Shown one piece after another: positions 8,018 through 16,509 of a stretch of 64,000 nucleotides of DNA. The notes under the pieces are model-generated. The model worked only from the letters and a program-made list of their open reading frames with translations. It did no database searches and had not been told where the DNA came from. Source of the stretch: Ruminococcus sp. (GTDB lineage: Bacteria > Bacillota > Clostridia > Oscillospirales > Ruminococcaceae); contig NZ_JAFYYT010000001.1 in the NCBI RefSeq assembly GCF_017549005.1, positions 1 to 64,000 of the forward strand, given 5' to 3'. The translations under genes and the position numbers were made by a program. How positions within the stretch are numbered: position 1 is the first letter of the stretch; every line of letters starts with the position of its first letter.

Positions 8018-10684
8018 TTAGTGTCTGTAATCATAATCGATCCCGTAAATAGGATATCGGTATTCCCTTGAAAAGCTCACATCATAGGAATAATTTGCAC
8101 TGTCAGAACTGCCGTGCATACTCTCAAGGCTGAGCACCCTGCCAAGCGGAAGAATCTCAAATGATGTCTCACCGTACTGGCATTTCTTTACTCTTATGCC
8201 ATCATCTGTAATCTTTACGACTTCAATAATATAATTGAGATCATCGGAATCATTCTTCACCCATTTTCCTTCCTGCTTCTCAGTGAACTTGTCGCCCTCG
8301 GAAATGCTGAAGTCCATATACTCATCATCTTTTTCAATCCAATTTCCTGCATAGCCGTAACCATTGTAATGAACGACAACATTCATTTTATAATCATAGG
8401 AACGGGGATTTGTCAGATTACCGTTATCGCAGCTGATAAGCTGCTTTCTCAGCATAGTGAGATCGAATACGTCTATCCTGCCGTCCTTGCAAAGATCCGC
8501 TCTTGTCCAGTCGGGCATGGTCACATCATCTGAGCCATTCAGCCATTTCTGCAAGGTCAGCAGATCCACGATGCCGAATACATTATCTCCGTTTACATCG
8601 CCGAGGCACTTCCACTCCACCTTTTCACCATGATATTTGCTCTTAGGAACCGTCGCCTGTAAGATACACAGGTAATCAGTGTTGCATATGCCATAATCGG
8701 GAGAGCGTTCAATGTAGTATACGGAGATATTTCCGTCAGAGATCTCCATGTCCCTGATGCTTACACCGCTGCCGCCAGTGGAGTCAACTTCCCAGTCAAG
8801 GAACAGCACGTTGTCTTTGAAGAACTCGTCGCCGTACTTGGACATAACCTTCCTCTGCAGGCTCTCATTTGTAAACCAGGAGGACATTATCTCCTGGAGC
8901 TCCTCTTCCGATGTCACCACCGCAGGTCCGCTCTCTGTCATTTTTTCATAGTTGATGCCACGAACCGTTGTGGCTATCTTGTCCATAAAGGTAGTACCGC
9001 TACCGTTTTTTTGTACGTTAAAGACTATATCCGCGGTATTATAGGGATATTCATCAATGATAGCCTCGTTCCATGTATAAAGCTCATAGCCCTCGGGCAG
9101 ATACTTTTCATCGATGTAAAGATCATGAACGGTCTTGCCTGTGCGCTCCGTATCCCAGTAATAGGGATTAGAGCCCTCGCAGTACTTGACAGTGCCGCCG
9201 AACAGGCTGAGTACATCGTCATTGGGTATCTCTATGGTCTTGCCCGTATCTATATCCACTACTTTTATACGTACAAGATCGCTTTCCAGAATCTCATTGT
9301 CGTTCCAGACAACATAGGAACCGTCATACTGTTCCTTAGGTATCTCTACCCTGAGGATATCAAAATCCGAGGTCCTCATGAGCACTCCGCTTATCACAGA
9401 GGTATAGTCGATTTCCAGATAACCGTCCTTTTTTACCACGTCCCTCAGACCATGCTTGAACACTCGTCCCCTGTAGGGGTCGAGATAGGTATTCAGCATC
9501 AGCACATAATTCTCGAAGAACAGCTCCGAATACTGCTCCGTGAACTTCTTTGCCGCGCTCTCATTCAAATATCTCGAAAGGAACTCGTCAAGTTCCTCCT
9601 TTGAGGTTATGACCGCCGAATCCGAGCCGTAATACTTATCGTAGATCTCATTTGCGGAATACTTCAGTTCTCCCGAATAAATGCTGTAGGACGAAAATGT
9701 CAGCCTTGCGTCGCTCAGATGCGAGTCGCTCAGGGTTATCTTATTGCCGTTATCCGCAACGGTACAGTCGGCAACAATAGTCTTTTCAACAAGGGGAACG
9801 CCTGCGTCAGCGCCTCTTGCGAAGTCCCATCTGATAATGCCTTTTCCGCTGTTCAGAGCCCTGTAAACAGCAACAAAGCGTTGTGTGCCTCCGTCCAGTA
9901 CCTTTGCTGTTTCCACGGAACATGATGACCGGAACAGTTCCCTGAACATATTCTCATCCACAGCTGAAGTCCAGCTGTATGCCGTACCGATAGCTTTGTC
10001 TATACAGAACAGAACGAGATCATCCTTTGCGGATACAGCTCCGTTCTTCTCCTTATATGCCTCGTACTCGGCAGCACAGTCGGGAAGCCAGCCGTAGATA
10101 TCTGTCTCGGTGATCTCCTTATCCTCGTCTACTGCAAAGGAATAGAAAGCAGAAGCGTTAACGCCTCCCAGATCGATCCCCGCCTTTTGAGCAAGGGCAT
10201 TGTTCTCCATAACAGGGTCGTATCCGTCCTCAGGCATTATGCATATCTGTATCCACTTGTCGGTCAGTGCCACAGCAAACTCGCCCTGCTTCTCTGGAGC
10301 ATAGTATACTGCCACCTCATAGCAGCTGCCTGTCTCCGAGCTTTCCGAGCAGTATGTTTCACGTTTGAGTTCTTTCATCATACCTTCCGTTGTCCTGATC
10401 TCATAACGTGACGCTCCCTGCTGTTCATCATCTGACGTTCCTGCCATACTCTCCTTGAACACAACACATACAAGGCCGTCCTTTACAAGAGTAGCACCGT
10501 ATGTATTCCTGAATCCAAGAGCACTTTCAAAGCTGTCGGGTATCCAGTCGGGAAGAGCAGCTCCCATAGCGTGTTCAGCCGCATACACAGCGGAAGGAAC
10601 GAACACAGAAAGCCTGTCCGCCGAAAGAGGGACAATTGCAGTTGCTGCAGCGGCAATTGCAGCAGCTATCTTCTTGAGTTTCAT
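8018..10684 (-). CDS. Secreted dockerin protein, paralogue of neighbour
   Basis: An 888-aa exported protein with signal peptide (MKLKKIAAAIAAAATAIVPL) and the same N-terminal design as the gene downstream (ALPDWIPDSFESALGFRNTYGATLV matches its LPDWIPSDFDSAVEFRNSYGAT). Two repeats of about 60 residues recur inside (SAVITSKEELDEFLSRYLNES and PAVVTSEEELQEIMSSWFTNES). A type I dockerin is at about 695-751 (DVNGDNVFGIVDLLTLQKW; DLCKDGRIDVFDLTMLRKQ). The C-terminus is a different ~130-residue domain with YSYDVSF. No catalytic motif is recognised; it is probably a binding or structural cellulosome component. Start chosen at 10684 after GCAGGTGA. Confidence 0.8.
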   Translation of the reverse strand: MKLKKIAAAIAAAATAIVPLSADRLSVFVPSAVYAAEHAMGAALPDWIPDSFESALGFRNTYGATLVKDGLVCVVFKESMAGTSDDEQQGASRYEIRTTEGMMKELKRETYCSESSETGSCYEVAVYYAPEKQGEFAVALTDKWIQICIMPEDGYDPVMENNALAQKAGIDLGGVNASAFYSFAVDEDKEITETDIYGWLPDCAAEYEAYKEKNGAVSAKDDLVLFCIDKAIGTAYSWTSAVDENMFRELFRSSCSVETAKVLDGGTQRFVAVYRALNSGKGIIRWDFARGADAGVPLVEKTIVADCTVADNGNKITLSDSHLSDARLTFSSYSIYSGELKYSANEIYDKYYGSDSAVITSKEELDEFLSRYLNESAAKKFTEQYSELFFENYVLMLNTYLDPYRGRVFKHGLRDVVKKDGYLEIDYTSVISGVLMRTSDFDILRVEIPKEQYDGSYVVWNDNEILESDLVRIKVVDIDTGKTIEIPNDDVLSLFGGTVKYCEGSNPYYWDTERTGKTVHDLYIDEKYLPEGYELYTWNEAIIDEYPYNTADIVFNVQKNGSGTTFMDKIATTVRGINYEKMTESGPAVVTSEEELQEIMSSWFTNESLQRKVMSKYGDEFFKDNVLFLDWEVDSTGGSGVSIRDMEISDGNISVYYIERSPDYGICNTDYLCILQATVPKSKYHGEKVEWKCLGDVNGDNVFGIVDLLTLQKWLNGSDDVTMPDWTRADLCKDGRIDVFDLTMLRKQLISCDNGNLTNPRSYDYKMNVVVHYNGYGYAGNWIEKDDEYMDFSISEGDKFTEKQEGKWVKNDSDDLNYIIEVVKITDDGIRVKKCQYGETSFEILPLGRVLSLESMHGSSDSANYSYDVSFSREYRYPIYGIDYDYRH

Positions 10685-10734
10685 AATATTCACCTGCCAT
10701 TCTTCAGATTTGCAGCATATAACTGTCTGATTTC

Positions 10735-10770
10735 ATTATACAATGATATCTTGCTGAATGCAAGAGATAT
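10735..10770 (-). promoter_or_regulatory. Promoter and palindromic operator of the 888-aa dockerin gene
   Basis: Leftward TTGCAT (10763-10758), 17-bp spacer, TATAAT (10740-10735). The palindrome ATATCTTGC..GCAAGAGATAT at 10746-10770 covers the -35 region and is conserved in the paralogous promoter, so a common regulator is likely. Confidence 0.7.
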
Positions 10771-11021
10771 TTGTATTTTAAGCTATATATTCATTAACGT
10801 ATTAGACTGGCAAAATGTGCGGCTGAAATCGTAAATTTTCTGTGAACACGTAGCATTTTGAAGAACGATAAGTAAAGTGCCAATTTGCAGGTCACGCAGA
10901 TAAGGGATTCGTCAGACTGTAATGGCTCAGACGATAGTGGATCCGAATAGCGTCTAGGGTAAGAATGCAGTTAACAACGCGAAACTACAACAGGAGCTGT
11001 AAGAAGCATACATATCATCAA

Positions 11022-11073
11022 AAGGGATATACTTCTGAGCATATTTCTCAGCCGTAGAACCTTTATATCCCTT
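11022..11073. other. Large stem-loop in a gene-free stretch
   Basis: AAGGGATATA (11022-11031) pairs with TATATCCCTT (11064-11073), with an inner CTGAG/CTCAG stem. The stretch 10780-11100 has no convincing gene. This could be a small structured RNA or attenuator; no family recognised. Confidence 0.35.
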
Positions 11074-11103
11074 AACAGTTATTTGATAAAGCGTTTAATA
11101 AGA

Positions 11104-11145
11104 GAATTCCCATGAGGCACATATCTTCCTCATGGGATTCTTTTA
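11104..11145 (-). terminator. Terminator of the HhH protein gene
   Basis: GAATTCCCATGAGG (11104-11117) pairs with CCTCATGGGATTC (11128-11140), starting just past the stop codon of the leftward gene at 11143. Confidence 0.75.
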
Positions 11146-11370
11146 TACATCCAAGAATTTCTCAATAACGATCATTATCTCCTCAAGGCGCTTACCACCG
11201 ATACCTTTGATTTTGCTCAGCTCTCCATCAAGAGCTGGGTGATCAATGGTTTTGCCTTGTTCTCCGAGAAGCTCATCTCCATACTGAAGAATGAACTTTG
11301 TTAGCTCCTCACGGTTCATCTTCTTGATCTTCTTATAGGTATCTCTGTCGATAATTTCTCGATTTGCCAT
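11143..11370 (-). CDS. Small helix-hairpin-helix protein
   Basis: A 75-aa protein whose C-terminal half carries a helix-hairpin-helix motif (LSKIKGIGGKRLEEIMIVIEKFL). HhH motifs bind DNA backbone without sequence specificity, as in RuvA, ComEA and UvrC. The N-terminal half is a charged helical region. AAAGGAG lies 7 bases before the ATG, and a terminator follows the stop. It is monocistronic. The exact role is unknown; it may be an accessory DNA-binding protein. Confidence 0.7.
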   Translation of the reverse strand: MANREIIDRDTYKKIKKMNREELTKFILQYGDELLGEQGKTIDHPALDGELSKIKGIGGKRLEEIMIVIEKFLDV

Positions 11371-11446
11371 ATGTAAACTCCTTTGTCATTTCTCTTATCA
11401 CCAATTATAGCACATCGCAGGTAATATGTAAATACATATAGCAGAA

Positions 11447-11463
11447 CCGCCCGTGAAGGGCGG
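11447..11463. repeat. CCGCCC-type hairpin
   Basis: CCGCCC-GTGAA-GGGCGG, one of about eight similar GC-rich hairpins in the window. It lies upstream of the HhH gene and downstream of nothing obvious on the plus strand. Confidence 0.5.
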
Positions 11464-11528
11464 CAATGAATTGAAGCTTTAAGACATAGTTTTTTTGCTG
11501 TCAGCTTGGAAGCACTTTGGTATTTCTA

Positions 11529-11558
11529 TTGACAAATCCTTAAGCTGAATGTTATAAT
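11529..11558 (+). promoter_or_regulatory. Promoter for acetyltransferase gene
   Basis: TTGACA at 11529-11534 and TATAAT at 11553-11558 are separated by 18 bp; the transcript would have a leader of about 130 bases before the ATG at 11698. Confidence 0.65.
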
Positions 11559-11697
11559 ACCTACAACGATAAATTGGATTTTATTGACGTAAGCTGTATG
11601 AATCTGTGTAAGTATGTATGTGGTGCAGTCAGACAGATTCCTTTATCGTTTGCAAAAGGCAGTCTTGGTTAATCAAAAGAAAGAAGGAATTAAAGAA

Positions 11698-12249
11698 ATG
11701 GAACATAAGGGAACACAGCACCTTGAAACGGAGCGTCTGATTCTGAGAAGATTCACTCTTGAGGACGCCGAAGCTATGTATGAGAACTGGGCAAACGATG
11801 ACGAGGTAACAAAGTTCATTTCTTGGCATACTCATCAGAATATCGATGTCACCAGATCCGTGCTGGGTGACTGGGTAAGTCATTATCCCGATGATGACTT
11901 CTATCAGTGGGCTATCGTTCCTAAGGAAGGCGACGGTAGACCGGTTGGTTCTATCGGTGCTGTAAAGGTCTTTGATAAAATCTCGGCGGTGCAGATAGGA
12001 TACTGCATTGGCAGAAAATGGTGGCATCGGGGAATAACAAGTGAAGCGCTGAAAGCTCTAATCGTTTTTTTCTTTGATGAAGTGGGCGTGGAACGTATCG
12101 AGGCTATTCACGATACCCGCAACCCAAATTCCGGTGGTGTTATGGAAAAGTGTGGCATGAAGCACGAGGGCACCCTTAGAAGAGCTTTCAAGGGAAATTC
12201 AGGCATAGGCGACGTCAAAATATACAGCATATTGAAAAGTGACCTTTGA
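11698..12249 (+). CDS. GNAT acetyltransferase, RimJ/RimL type
   Basis: A 183-aa cytoplasmic acetyl-CoA-dependent N-acetyltransferase. It begins ETERLILRRFTLEDAEAMYENW, the hallmark N-terminus of the RimJ/RimL group, and has GYCIGRKWWHRGITSEALKALI as the acetyl-CoA loop and DTRNPNSGGVMEKCGMKHEGTLRRA as the C-terminal motif. The substrate is probably a small molecule or a protein N-terminus. The ATG at 11698 after GAAGGA is preferred over the upstream frame, which has no homology. Confidence 0.85.
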   Translation: MEHKGTQHLETERLILRRFTLEDAEAMYENWANDDEVTKFISWHTHQNIDVTRSVLGDWVSHYPDDDFYQWAIVPKEGDGRPVGSIGAVKVFDKISAVQIGYCIGRKWWHRGITSEALKALIVFFFDEVGVERIEAIHDTRNPNSGGVMEKCGMKHEGTLRRAFKGNSGIGDVKIYSILKSDL

Positions 12250-12345
12250 TATATGAGACTGATAAACTTGATTGAAGACAGATCTGTCTATATAATGCGA
12301 TAAGTAGGTTACTTTCCTAAATCGAAATCTGTAGGAGGATTAAAT

Positions 12346-12543
12346 ATGGATAATTTCGAATATAAAGTGGTCGTGTATGATACAAAAGGTTTTTGGGGAG
12401 GAAGCGTTGAGTCAAATCAACTTGAAAGCAAACTAAATCTTCTTGGTTGTGATGGATGGGAGCTAGTAAGTTGTACTTCTACAAACCAAAGCTATGGTTC
12501 ATCCAAAAGCATAGTTTGTATATTTAAGCGAAAGAGGAATTGA
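12346..12543 (+). CDS. Small DUF4177-like protein
   Basis: A 65-aa protein (FEYKVVVYDTKGF, then LNLLGCDGWELVSCTST and a final IVCIFKRK). The pattern of a KV strand, a helix ending in GWELV and a C-terminal strand is that of DUF4177 proteins, whose function is unknown. GTAGGAGG precedes the ATG. It is followed within 15 bases by an isochorismatase pseudogene, perhaps once co-transcribed. Confidence 0.65.
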   Translation: MDNFEYKVVVYDTKGFWGGSVESNQLESKLNLLGCDGWELVSCTSTNQSYGSSKSIVCIFKRKRN

Positions 12544-12554
12544 TAAAGGAGAAA

Positions 12555-12860
12555 ATGATGATACTGTTAGTTGTAGATACACAAAAGGGCTGATTTGATG
12601 AAAGGCTGTATTCGTTTGAAACTGTGAGAAAAAATATAAAGCAATTAATAACTGTAGCGAGAGAGAATCAGATTGAAGTTGTATATGTTCAGCATGATGA
12701 TGGTCCGGGAACTGATCTCGATAAGTCTGCGGATAACTATGAAATATATGAGGAATTTGCACCGAGAAGCAGTGAAAAGCGTTTTGAAAAGAATGTGAAT
12801 AGTGCTTTTCATCCTGTGACAAGCTTAACAAAATATCTTCTCGCTAAAGGAGAAAAAGAT
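12555..12860 (+). pseudogene. Isochorismatase-like cysteine hydrolase, broken
   Basis: From ATG 12555 the frame reads ILLVVDTQKG (family N-terminus with the catalytic Asp), hits a TGA at about 12591 and continues in the same frame with FDERLYSFETVRKNI, VEVVYVQHDDG-like and NSAFHPVTSLTKYLLAKG segments. It stops resembling the family near 12860, where serine-recombinase sequence begins. It has therefore lost its cis-peptide/Cys nucleophile region and carries a nonsense codon. Confidence 0.65.
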
Positions 12861-12876
12861 ATCGACAGAACATCAA

Positions 12877-13404
12877 GTGACAGCCAGACAGGAAGCTATT
12901 ATGGAGCAATATAAGGTTGAGCGTGTATTTGCTGAGAAGATGTCCGGCAAGAATGCCAATCGCCCTGAGCTTAAATCTATGCTTGAATATGTACGTGAAG
13001 GTGATACCCTGTACATCGAAAGTATAAGCAGGCTCGGAAGATCCATCAGAGACCTGCTGAACATCATTGATATCCTTCAGAAAAAAGGAGTAACGCTTGT
13101 CAGCAGTAAAGAGAATATTGACACCAATACTCCGCAGGGACGTTTTGTCCTGTCAATATTCGCAGCACTCTCAGAGCTTGAACGCGAACAGACATTACAG
13201 CGTCAACGCGAGGGTATTGCTATTGCCAAGTCTCAGGGAAAGTATAAAGGCAGACAGCCTATCTCAGTAAACTGGGAAAACTTCGCTCAGCTGTATGAGC
13301 AATGGAAATCAGGAAAGATTACTGCTATTGAGTTCCGTAAGCGTATGAAGTTAAACAAAAACACATTCTATCGCAGGGTCAGAGAATATGAGAGCAAACT
13401 ATAA
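12877..13404 (+). pseudogene. Serine recombinase lacking its N-terminal catalytic segment
   Basis: Residues match the resolvase/invertase family from just after the nucleophile region: TARQEAIMEQY, EKMSGKNANRPELKSML, LYIESISRLGRSIRDLL, FVLSIFAALSELEREQTLQRQREG, and a C-terminal helix-turn-helix. The usual first ~12 residues (Y.RVS/T..Q with the catalytic Ser) are absent from this frame; a RTSSDSQ remnant sits just upstream in another frame, ending at the junction with the hydrolase pseudogene. A GTG start at 12877 is possible, but the product would be inactive. A frameshift in a once complete gene is the alternative reading. Confidence 0.65.
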
Positions 13405-13410
13405 TGAGAA

Positions 13411-13445
13411 AGCCAGTGCAGCAAATACTGCACTGGCTCTATTCC
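13411..13445 (+). terminator. Rho-independent terminator
   Basis: AGCCAGTGCAG pairs with CTGCACTGGCT immediately after the recombinase stop codon, followed by a modest T-rich stretch. Confidence 0.7.
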
Positions 13446-13581
13446 CAATAGGGTGTCAATTATTTTTGCAACGTTTCAAAAGCCGATATACCACTTATAC
13501 GGAACATTTTTTTACTGTTTCAATAGGGCTTAGTCTATTGAAAATCCTATAATAGCATCCATCCAAAAGACTGTAAACCAC

Positions 13582-13610
13582 TTGACATAGCATGTAATGA
13601 GTGATATAAT
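13582..13610 (+). promoter_or_regulatory. Promoter of the fluoride-riboswitch operon
   Basis: TTGACA at 13582-13587 and TATAAT at 13605-13610, spacer 17 bp. Transcription would start about 10 bases before the aptamer. Confidence 0.75.
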
Positions 13611-13628
13611 GTAATAAGAAAATTTCAT

Positions 13629-13717
13629 AAGGGAATGATGTTCTCCCTTGGGAAACCAGAACCGCTTATCAAGCTGATGACTTCTGCATTTTTACGCAGA
13701 AGCTGTCGGCTTTTTTA
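13629..13717 (+). ncRNA. Fluoride riboswitch (crcB motif) with terminator
   Basis: The leader contains the conserved crcB-motif blocks in order: GGGAATGATGTTCTCCC (13631-13647), AACCGC (13660-13665) and GCTGATGAC (13673-13681). The last block is the left arm of a strong hairpin (13672-13687 with 13696-13711) ending in TTTTTT, so aptamer and terminator are mutually exclusive. Known fluoride riboswitches switch on exporters when fluoride binds, consistent with an ON switch here. The downstream ATG is at 13734 with GGAGG. Confidence 0.85.
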
Positions 13718-13733
13718 TTTTGGAGGAAACACT

Positions 13734-14936
13734 ATGCTTTTATCTCTTGCGATCATTTTTCTTTTAGGCTTTTCAGCAGCAGCTATCTTTGAGAAGATAG
13801 GTTTGCCGCGTATCATAGGTATGCTTGGAGTCGGAATAATTATAAGTCCATATGTACTTGATATGCTTGACAGTTCGATACTCGGTATATCATCTGAGCT
13901 TCGGCAAATAGCTCTTATCATAATACTCATCAAAGCGGGACTTTCGCTTAATCTATCAGATCTGAAAAAAGTAGGCAGACCTGCGGTGCTGATGTCATTT
14001 GTTCCGGCTTGTCTTGAGATCGTTGGGTACACATTATTCGCACCGTTTCTGCTTGACGTAAGCAGAATTGAAGCGGCTGTTATGGGAGCTGTACTCAGTG
14101 CGGTATCACCTGCAGTCGTAGTTCCAAGAATGGTAAAGCTTATAGAGGAGAAGCGAGGTACTGAAAAAAGCATACCTCAGATGATACTTGCGGGAGCTTC
14201 ATGCGATGATGTATTCGTGATAGTTCTTTTTTCAACATTTGTAACAATGGCGCAGGGCGGTTCTGCCAAAGGTGTAGATTTTCTGAATATCCCCATATCA
14301 ATAATTCTTGGAGTGTTACTCGGAACGGTTGCAGGAATAAGCTTGTATCTATTATTTGAGAGCGCATATCTGCATAATCATAAGATAAGAAACAGTACTA
14401 AAGCCATAATCATACTTGGAACTGCATTTCTACTGATGTCTGTTGAAACTCTTGTGAAGCCATATGTCGCGATATCGGGATTGCTTGCAGTCGTAGCTAT
14501 GGCGTGTGTTATCAAACTAAAATCTGACAAAAGCGTATCTTCACGTTTATCTGAGAAATACGGCAAGCTTTGGATAGGAGCAGAGGTCGTATTGTTCGTA
14601 CTTGTAGGTGCTGCTGTTGATGTGCGTTACACGCTTGCGGCAGGAGTTCCTGCTCTACTTATGATATTTATTGCACTTGCTTTCAGAGCAGTTGGTGTTA
14701 TTTTATGTCTACTTGGGACAAAAATGACCATAAAAGAAAGGCTTTTCTGCATAATCGCTTATCTTCCGAAAGCAACTGTACAGGCTGCTATTGGCTCGAT
14801 TCCGCTATCGCTTGGACTCCCGTGCGGAAAAACTGTATTATCAGTAGCAGTGCTTGCTATACTTATCACAGCTCCTCTCGGCGCTATCGGAATTGACCGT
14901 ACAAGCTATAGGATACTTGAAAAGGAGAAGTCATGA
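13734..14936 (+). CDS. CPA-type cation/proton antiporter under fluoride control
   Basis: A 400-aa integral membrane protein with about 12 hydrophobic segments. MLLSLAIIFLLGFSAAAIFEKIGLPRIIGMLGVGI is the first Na+/H+-exchanger-type repeat, and the discontinuous-helix region has AVMGAVLSAVSPAVVVPRMV and LAGASCDDVFVIVLFS, where the adjacent DD is the probable ion-binding pair. It ends with the APLGAIGID segment of the family. The start at 13734 is fixed by GGAGG and excludes the 33 upstream codons, which are riboswitch RNA. Placement behind a fluoride riboswitch suggests a role in fluoride tolerance; antiporters are a known minority class of that regulon. Overlaps the next gene by 4 bases. Confidence 0.85.
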   Translation: MLLSLAIIFLLGFSAAAIFEKIGLPRIIGMLGVGIIISPYVLDMLDSSILGISSELRQIALIIILIKAGLSLNLSDLKKVGRPAVLMSFVPACLEIVGYTLFAPFLLDVSRIEAAVMGAVLSAVSPAVVVPRMVKLIEEKRGTEKSIPQMILAGASCDDVFVIVLFSTFVTMAQGGSAKGVDFLNIPISIILGVLLGTVAGISLYLLFESAYLHNHKIRNSTKAIIILGTAFLLMSVETLVKPYVAISGLLAVVAMACVIKLKSDKSVSSRLSEKYGKLWIGAEVVLFVLVGAAVDVRYTLAAGVPALLMIFIALAFRAVGVILCLLGTKMTIKERLFCIIAYLPKATVQAAIGSIPLSLGLPCGKTVLSVAVLAILITAPLGAIGIDRTSYRILEKEKS

Positions 14937-15253
14937 AAGAGCTTAGATTTAATGAGAAGGTATTACTGAAACCTCAGCGTTCATTATATATCCCATTGAA
15001 CGAAGGAATCTATAAGCTAAAAATAAAAGTATATCAAGGAAGAATCAGAATAAACCACGGAGTCTATACTCCCGATGGCGGAACATGGCTTGATAGCTCC
15101 TCGGGAAGAAAAGCTCATTATGATTTTAAGGCAGGAGATACTTCGTATATTACCATTGATATTAAGACCTCATTTAACAAAACAGACAGATTAAACGTTG
15201 TTGTACCAAGTTTGTTCCATTCTTCTGAGTTCTGTATTGATATATGTACATGA
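14933..15253 (+). CDS. Unknown 106-aa protein of the fluoride operon
   Basis: The ATG overlaps the antiporter stop (ATGA), implying translational coupling. The protein is soluble, predicted mostly beta-strand (YIPLNEGIYKLKIKVYQGRIRINHGVYTPDGG, YITIDIKTSFNKTDRLNVVVPS), without signal peptide or transmembrane segment. I do not recognise a family. Context suggests a role in fluoride resistance or regulation of the antiporter. Confidence 0.65.
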   Translation: MKELRFNEKVLLKPQRSLYIPLNEGIYKLKIKVYQGRIRINHGVYTPDGGTWLDSSSGRKAHYDFKAGDTSYITIDIKTSFNKTDRLNVVVPSLFHSSEFCIDICT

Positions 15254-15337
15254 GCTGTATGTTCTTATTCTGCCTTCAGAGCAGAAATAATTGACACGTA
15301 CAGTTTGTAGTGATATACTGATTAATGGTGATTAACT

Positions 15338-15756
15338 ATGAATAAAAATCTAGATTTGTTCCTTACCTTTATGAAGATAGGAGCGTTCACCTTTGGCGGC
15401 GGTTATGCGATGATCGCCATGATACAGTATGAAGCTGAACGGCACGACTGACTTACACAGGCGGAGCTTGTTGACTTCGTAGCTCTCAGCGAAAGTACAC
15501 CTGGCCACTGGCAGTCAATATGGCTACATTCATAGGTATCAGGACAGGCGGTGTCCTTGGTGCTGTTATTGCAACACTTGGTATAGTGCTACCGTCTTTT
15601 ATCATAATCCTTATCACCGCTAAGTGCTTTGAGAAGTTTAAAGACAGCAAAGCGGTCAAAGGCGTGATGTCCGGATTAAAGCCTGCCGTAGTCGGAATGA
15701 TCGGCACAGCATTTCTTTCTGTCGGAGTTGGAGCAGGGTATGGACTTGGATTATAA
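15338..15756 (+). pseudogene. Chromate transporter (ChrA family), broken
   Basis: The start matches ChrA half-proteins (LFLTFMKIGAFTFGGGYAMIAMIQYE). A TGA at about 15451 stands where the family has Trp (HDW.LTQAELVDFVALSESTPG), and a one-base loss after STPG at about 15503 shifts the frame to MATFIGIRTGGVLGAVIATLGIVLPSF. The 3' end is also short, stopping at 15756 after GAGYGLGL. At least two inactivating changes make this a pseudogene. Confidence 0.8.
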
Positions 15757-15800
15757 CTGGCAACCGTTTTTTACTATGAAAACTTAAAGGAGACCTAAAC

Positions 15801-16337
15801 ATGACAGAAGTACAGCTTGTTCCATTGGAAGTATCAGACCGTGGGCAGTTTATTAAAGATAATCAGGAAGCCTTCAACTATGGTGCAATGGAGGAATTTG
15901 GTCTTCGTGATGCTCATTTTGAAAACAAAGATGACGAGCAGATTATTTCCAGCAAAACCATAGAAGCCTGCATTGACACGGGTGAAGCATACCGTATCTT
16001 TGCTGACGGTATAATTGTCGGAGGCGCAGTTATAAAAGTCTCAGGCTTTCACGGCGATCTTGAACTGCTTTTCATAAAGCCGGAAGTCCACAGCAAAGGT
16101 ATCGGATATGCGGCATGGTGTGCGATAGAGAAACTGCATCCGGAGGTAACTATCTGGGAGACATTCACTCCCTACTTTGAAACACGAAATATCCATTTTT
16201 ACGTCAACCGCTGCGGATTCCATATCGTAGAATATCTCAACAAGCATCATCCGGGAGATTTCCCTGCGAATGAATTCGATAGCGATGATCCTCAGTTTCC
16301 TGCGGGAATGTTCAGGTTTGAAAAGCATATAAAATAA
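15801..16337 (+). CDS. GNAT family N-acetyltransferase
   Basis: A 178-aa acetyltransferase. The core strand-helix with the acetyl-CoA loop is LELLFIKPEVHSKGIGYAAWCAIEKLHP (about 88-115), followed by WETFTPYFETRNIHFYVNRCGFHIVEYLNKHH, the typical C-terminal motif with N.FY...GF. AAAGGAG lies 8 bases before the ATG. Substrate unknown; it stands alone between the chrA pseudogene and a terminator. Confidence 0.8.
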   Translation: MTEVQLVPLEVSDRGQFIKDNQEAFNYGAMEEFGLRDAHFENKDDEQIISSKTIEACIDTGEAYRIFADGIIVGGAVIKVSGFHGDLELLFIKPEVHSKGIGYAAWCAIEKLHPEVTIWETFTPYFETRNIHFYVNRCGFHIVEYLNKHHPGDFPANEFDSDDPQFPAGMFRFEKHIK

Positions 16338-16450
16338 AAACATCATCGTACCACTAATACATTGATGGATGCTCTATCTATTCACTTCTCAATGCGGAAC
16401 ATCACACCTGATTTCTATGAGGAGATAGTCGATTTATTATAATAAGAAAA

Positions 16451-16480
16451 CCAGCTCCGTGAGGAGCTGGCCTTTTTTTG
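16451..16480. terminator. Rho-independent terminator
   Basis: A 20-base palindrome CCAGCTCCGTGAGGAGCTGG is followed by seven T residues on the plus strand and preceded by AAAA for the minus strand. It lies between the acetyltransferase and the convergent CDF gene. Confidence 0.8.
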
Positions 16481-16508
16481 TATCGTTATACTGTCTTTCG
16501 TCTTGTGC
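16480..16508. repeat. Copy of att-arm-like sequence
   Basis: A 29-base segment (GTATCGTTATACTG...CTTGTGC) differs at two positions from 48384-48412, the start of the right-hand attachment region of the island. It may be a scar of an earlier integration. Confidence 0.45.
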
Positions 16509-16509
16509 T

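Noticed and set aside
9011..9604. 197-codon plus-strand frame inside the dockerin gene
   Set aside because: Shadow of a clearly coding minus-strand gene; no family features.
12555..12591. In-frame TGA as selenocysteine or recoded Trp in the isochorismatase-like gene
   Set aside because: No SECIS-like structure was evident and the gene is also truncated, so a nonsense mutation is simpler.
16365..16442. Short frame MDALSIHFSMRNITPDF...
   Set aside because: 25 codons without ribosome binding site or recognisable family. A 15-base match to 41003-41017 may be chance.
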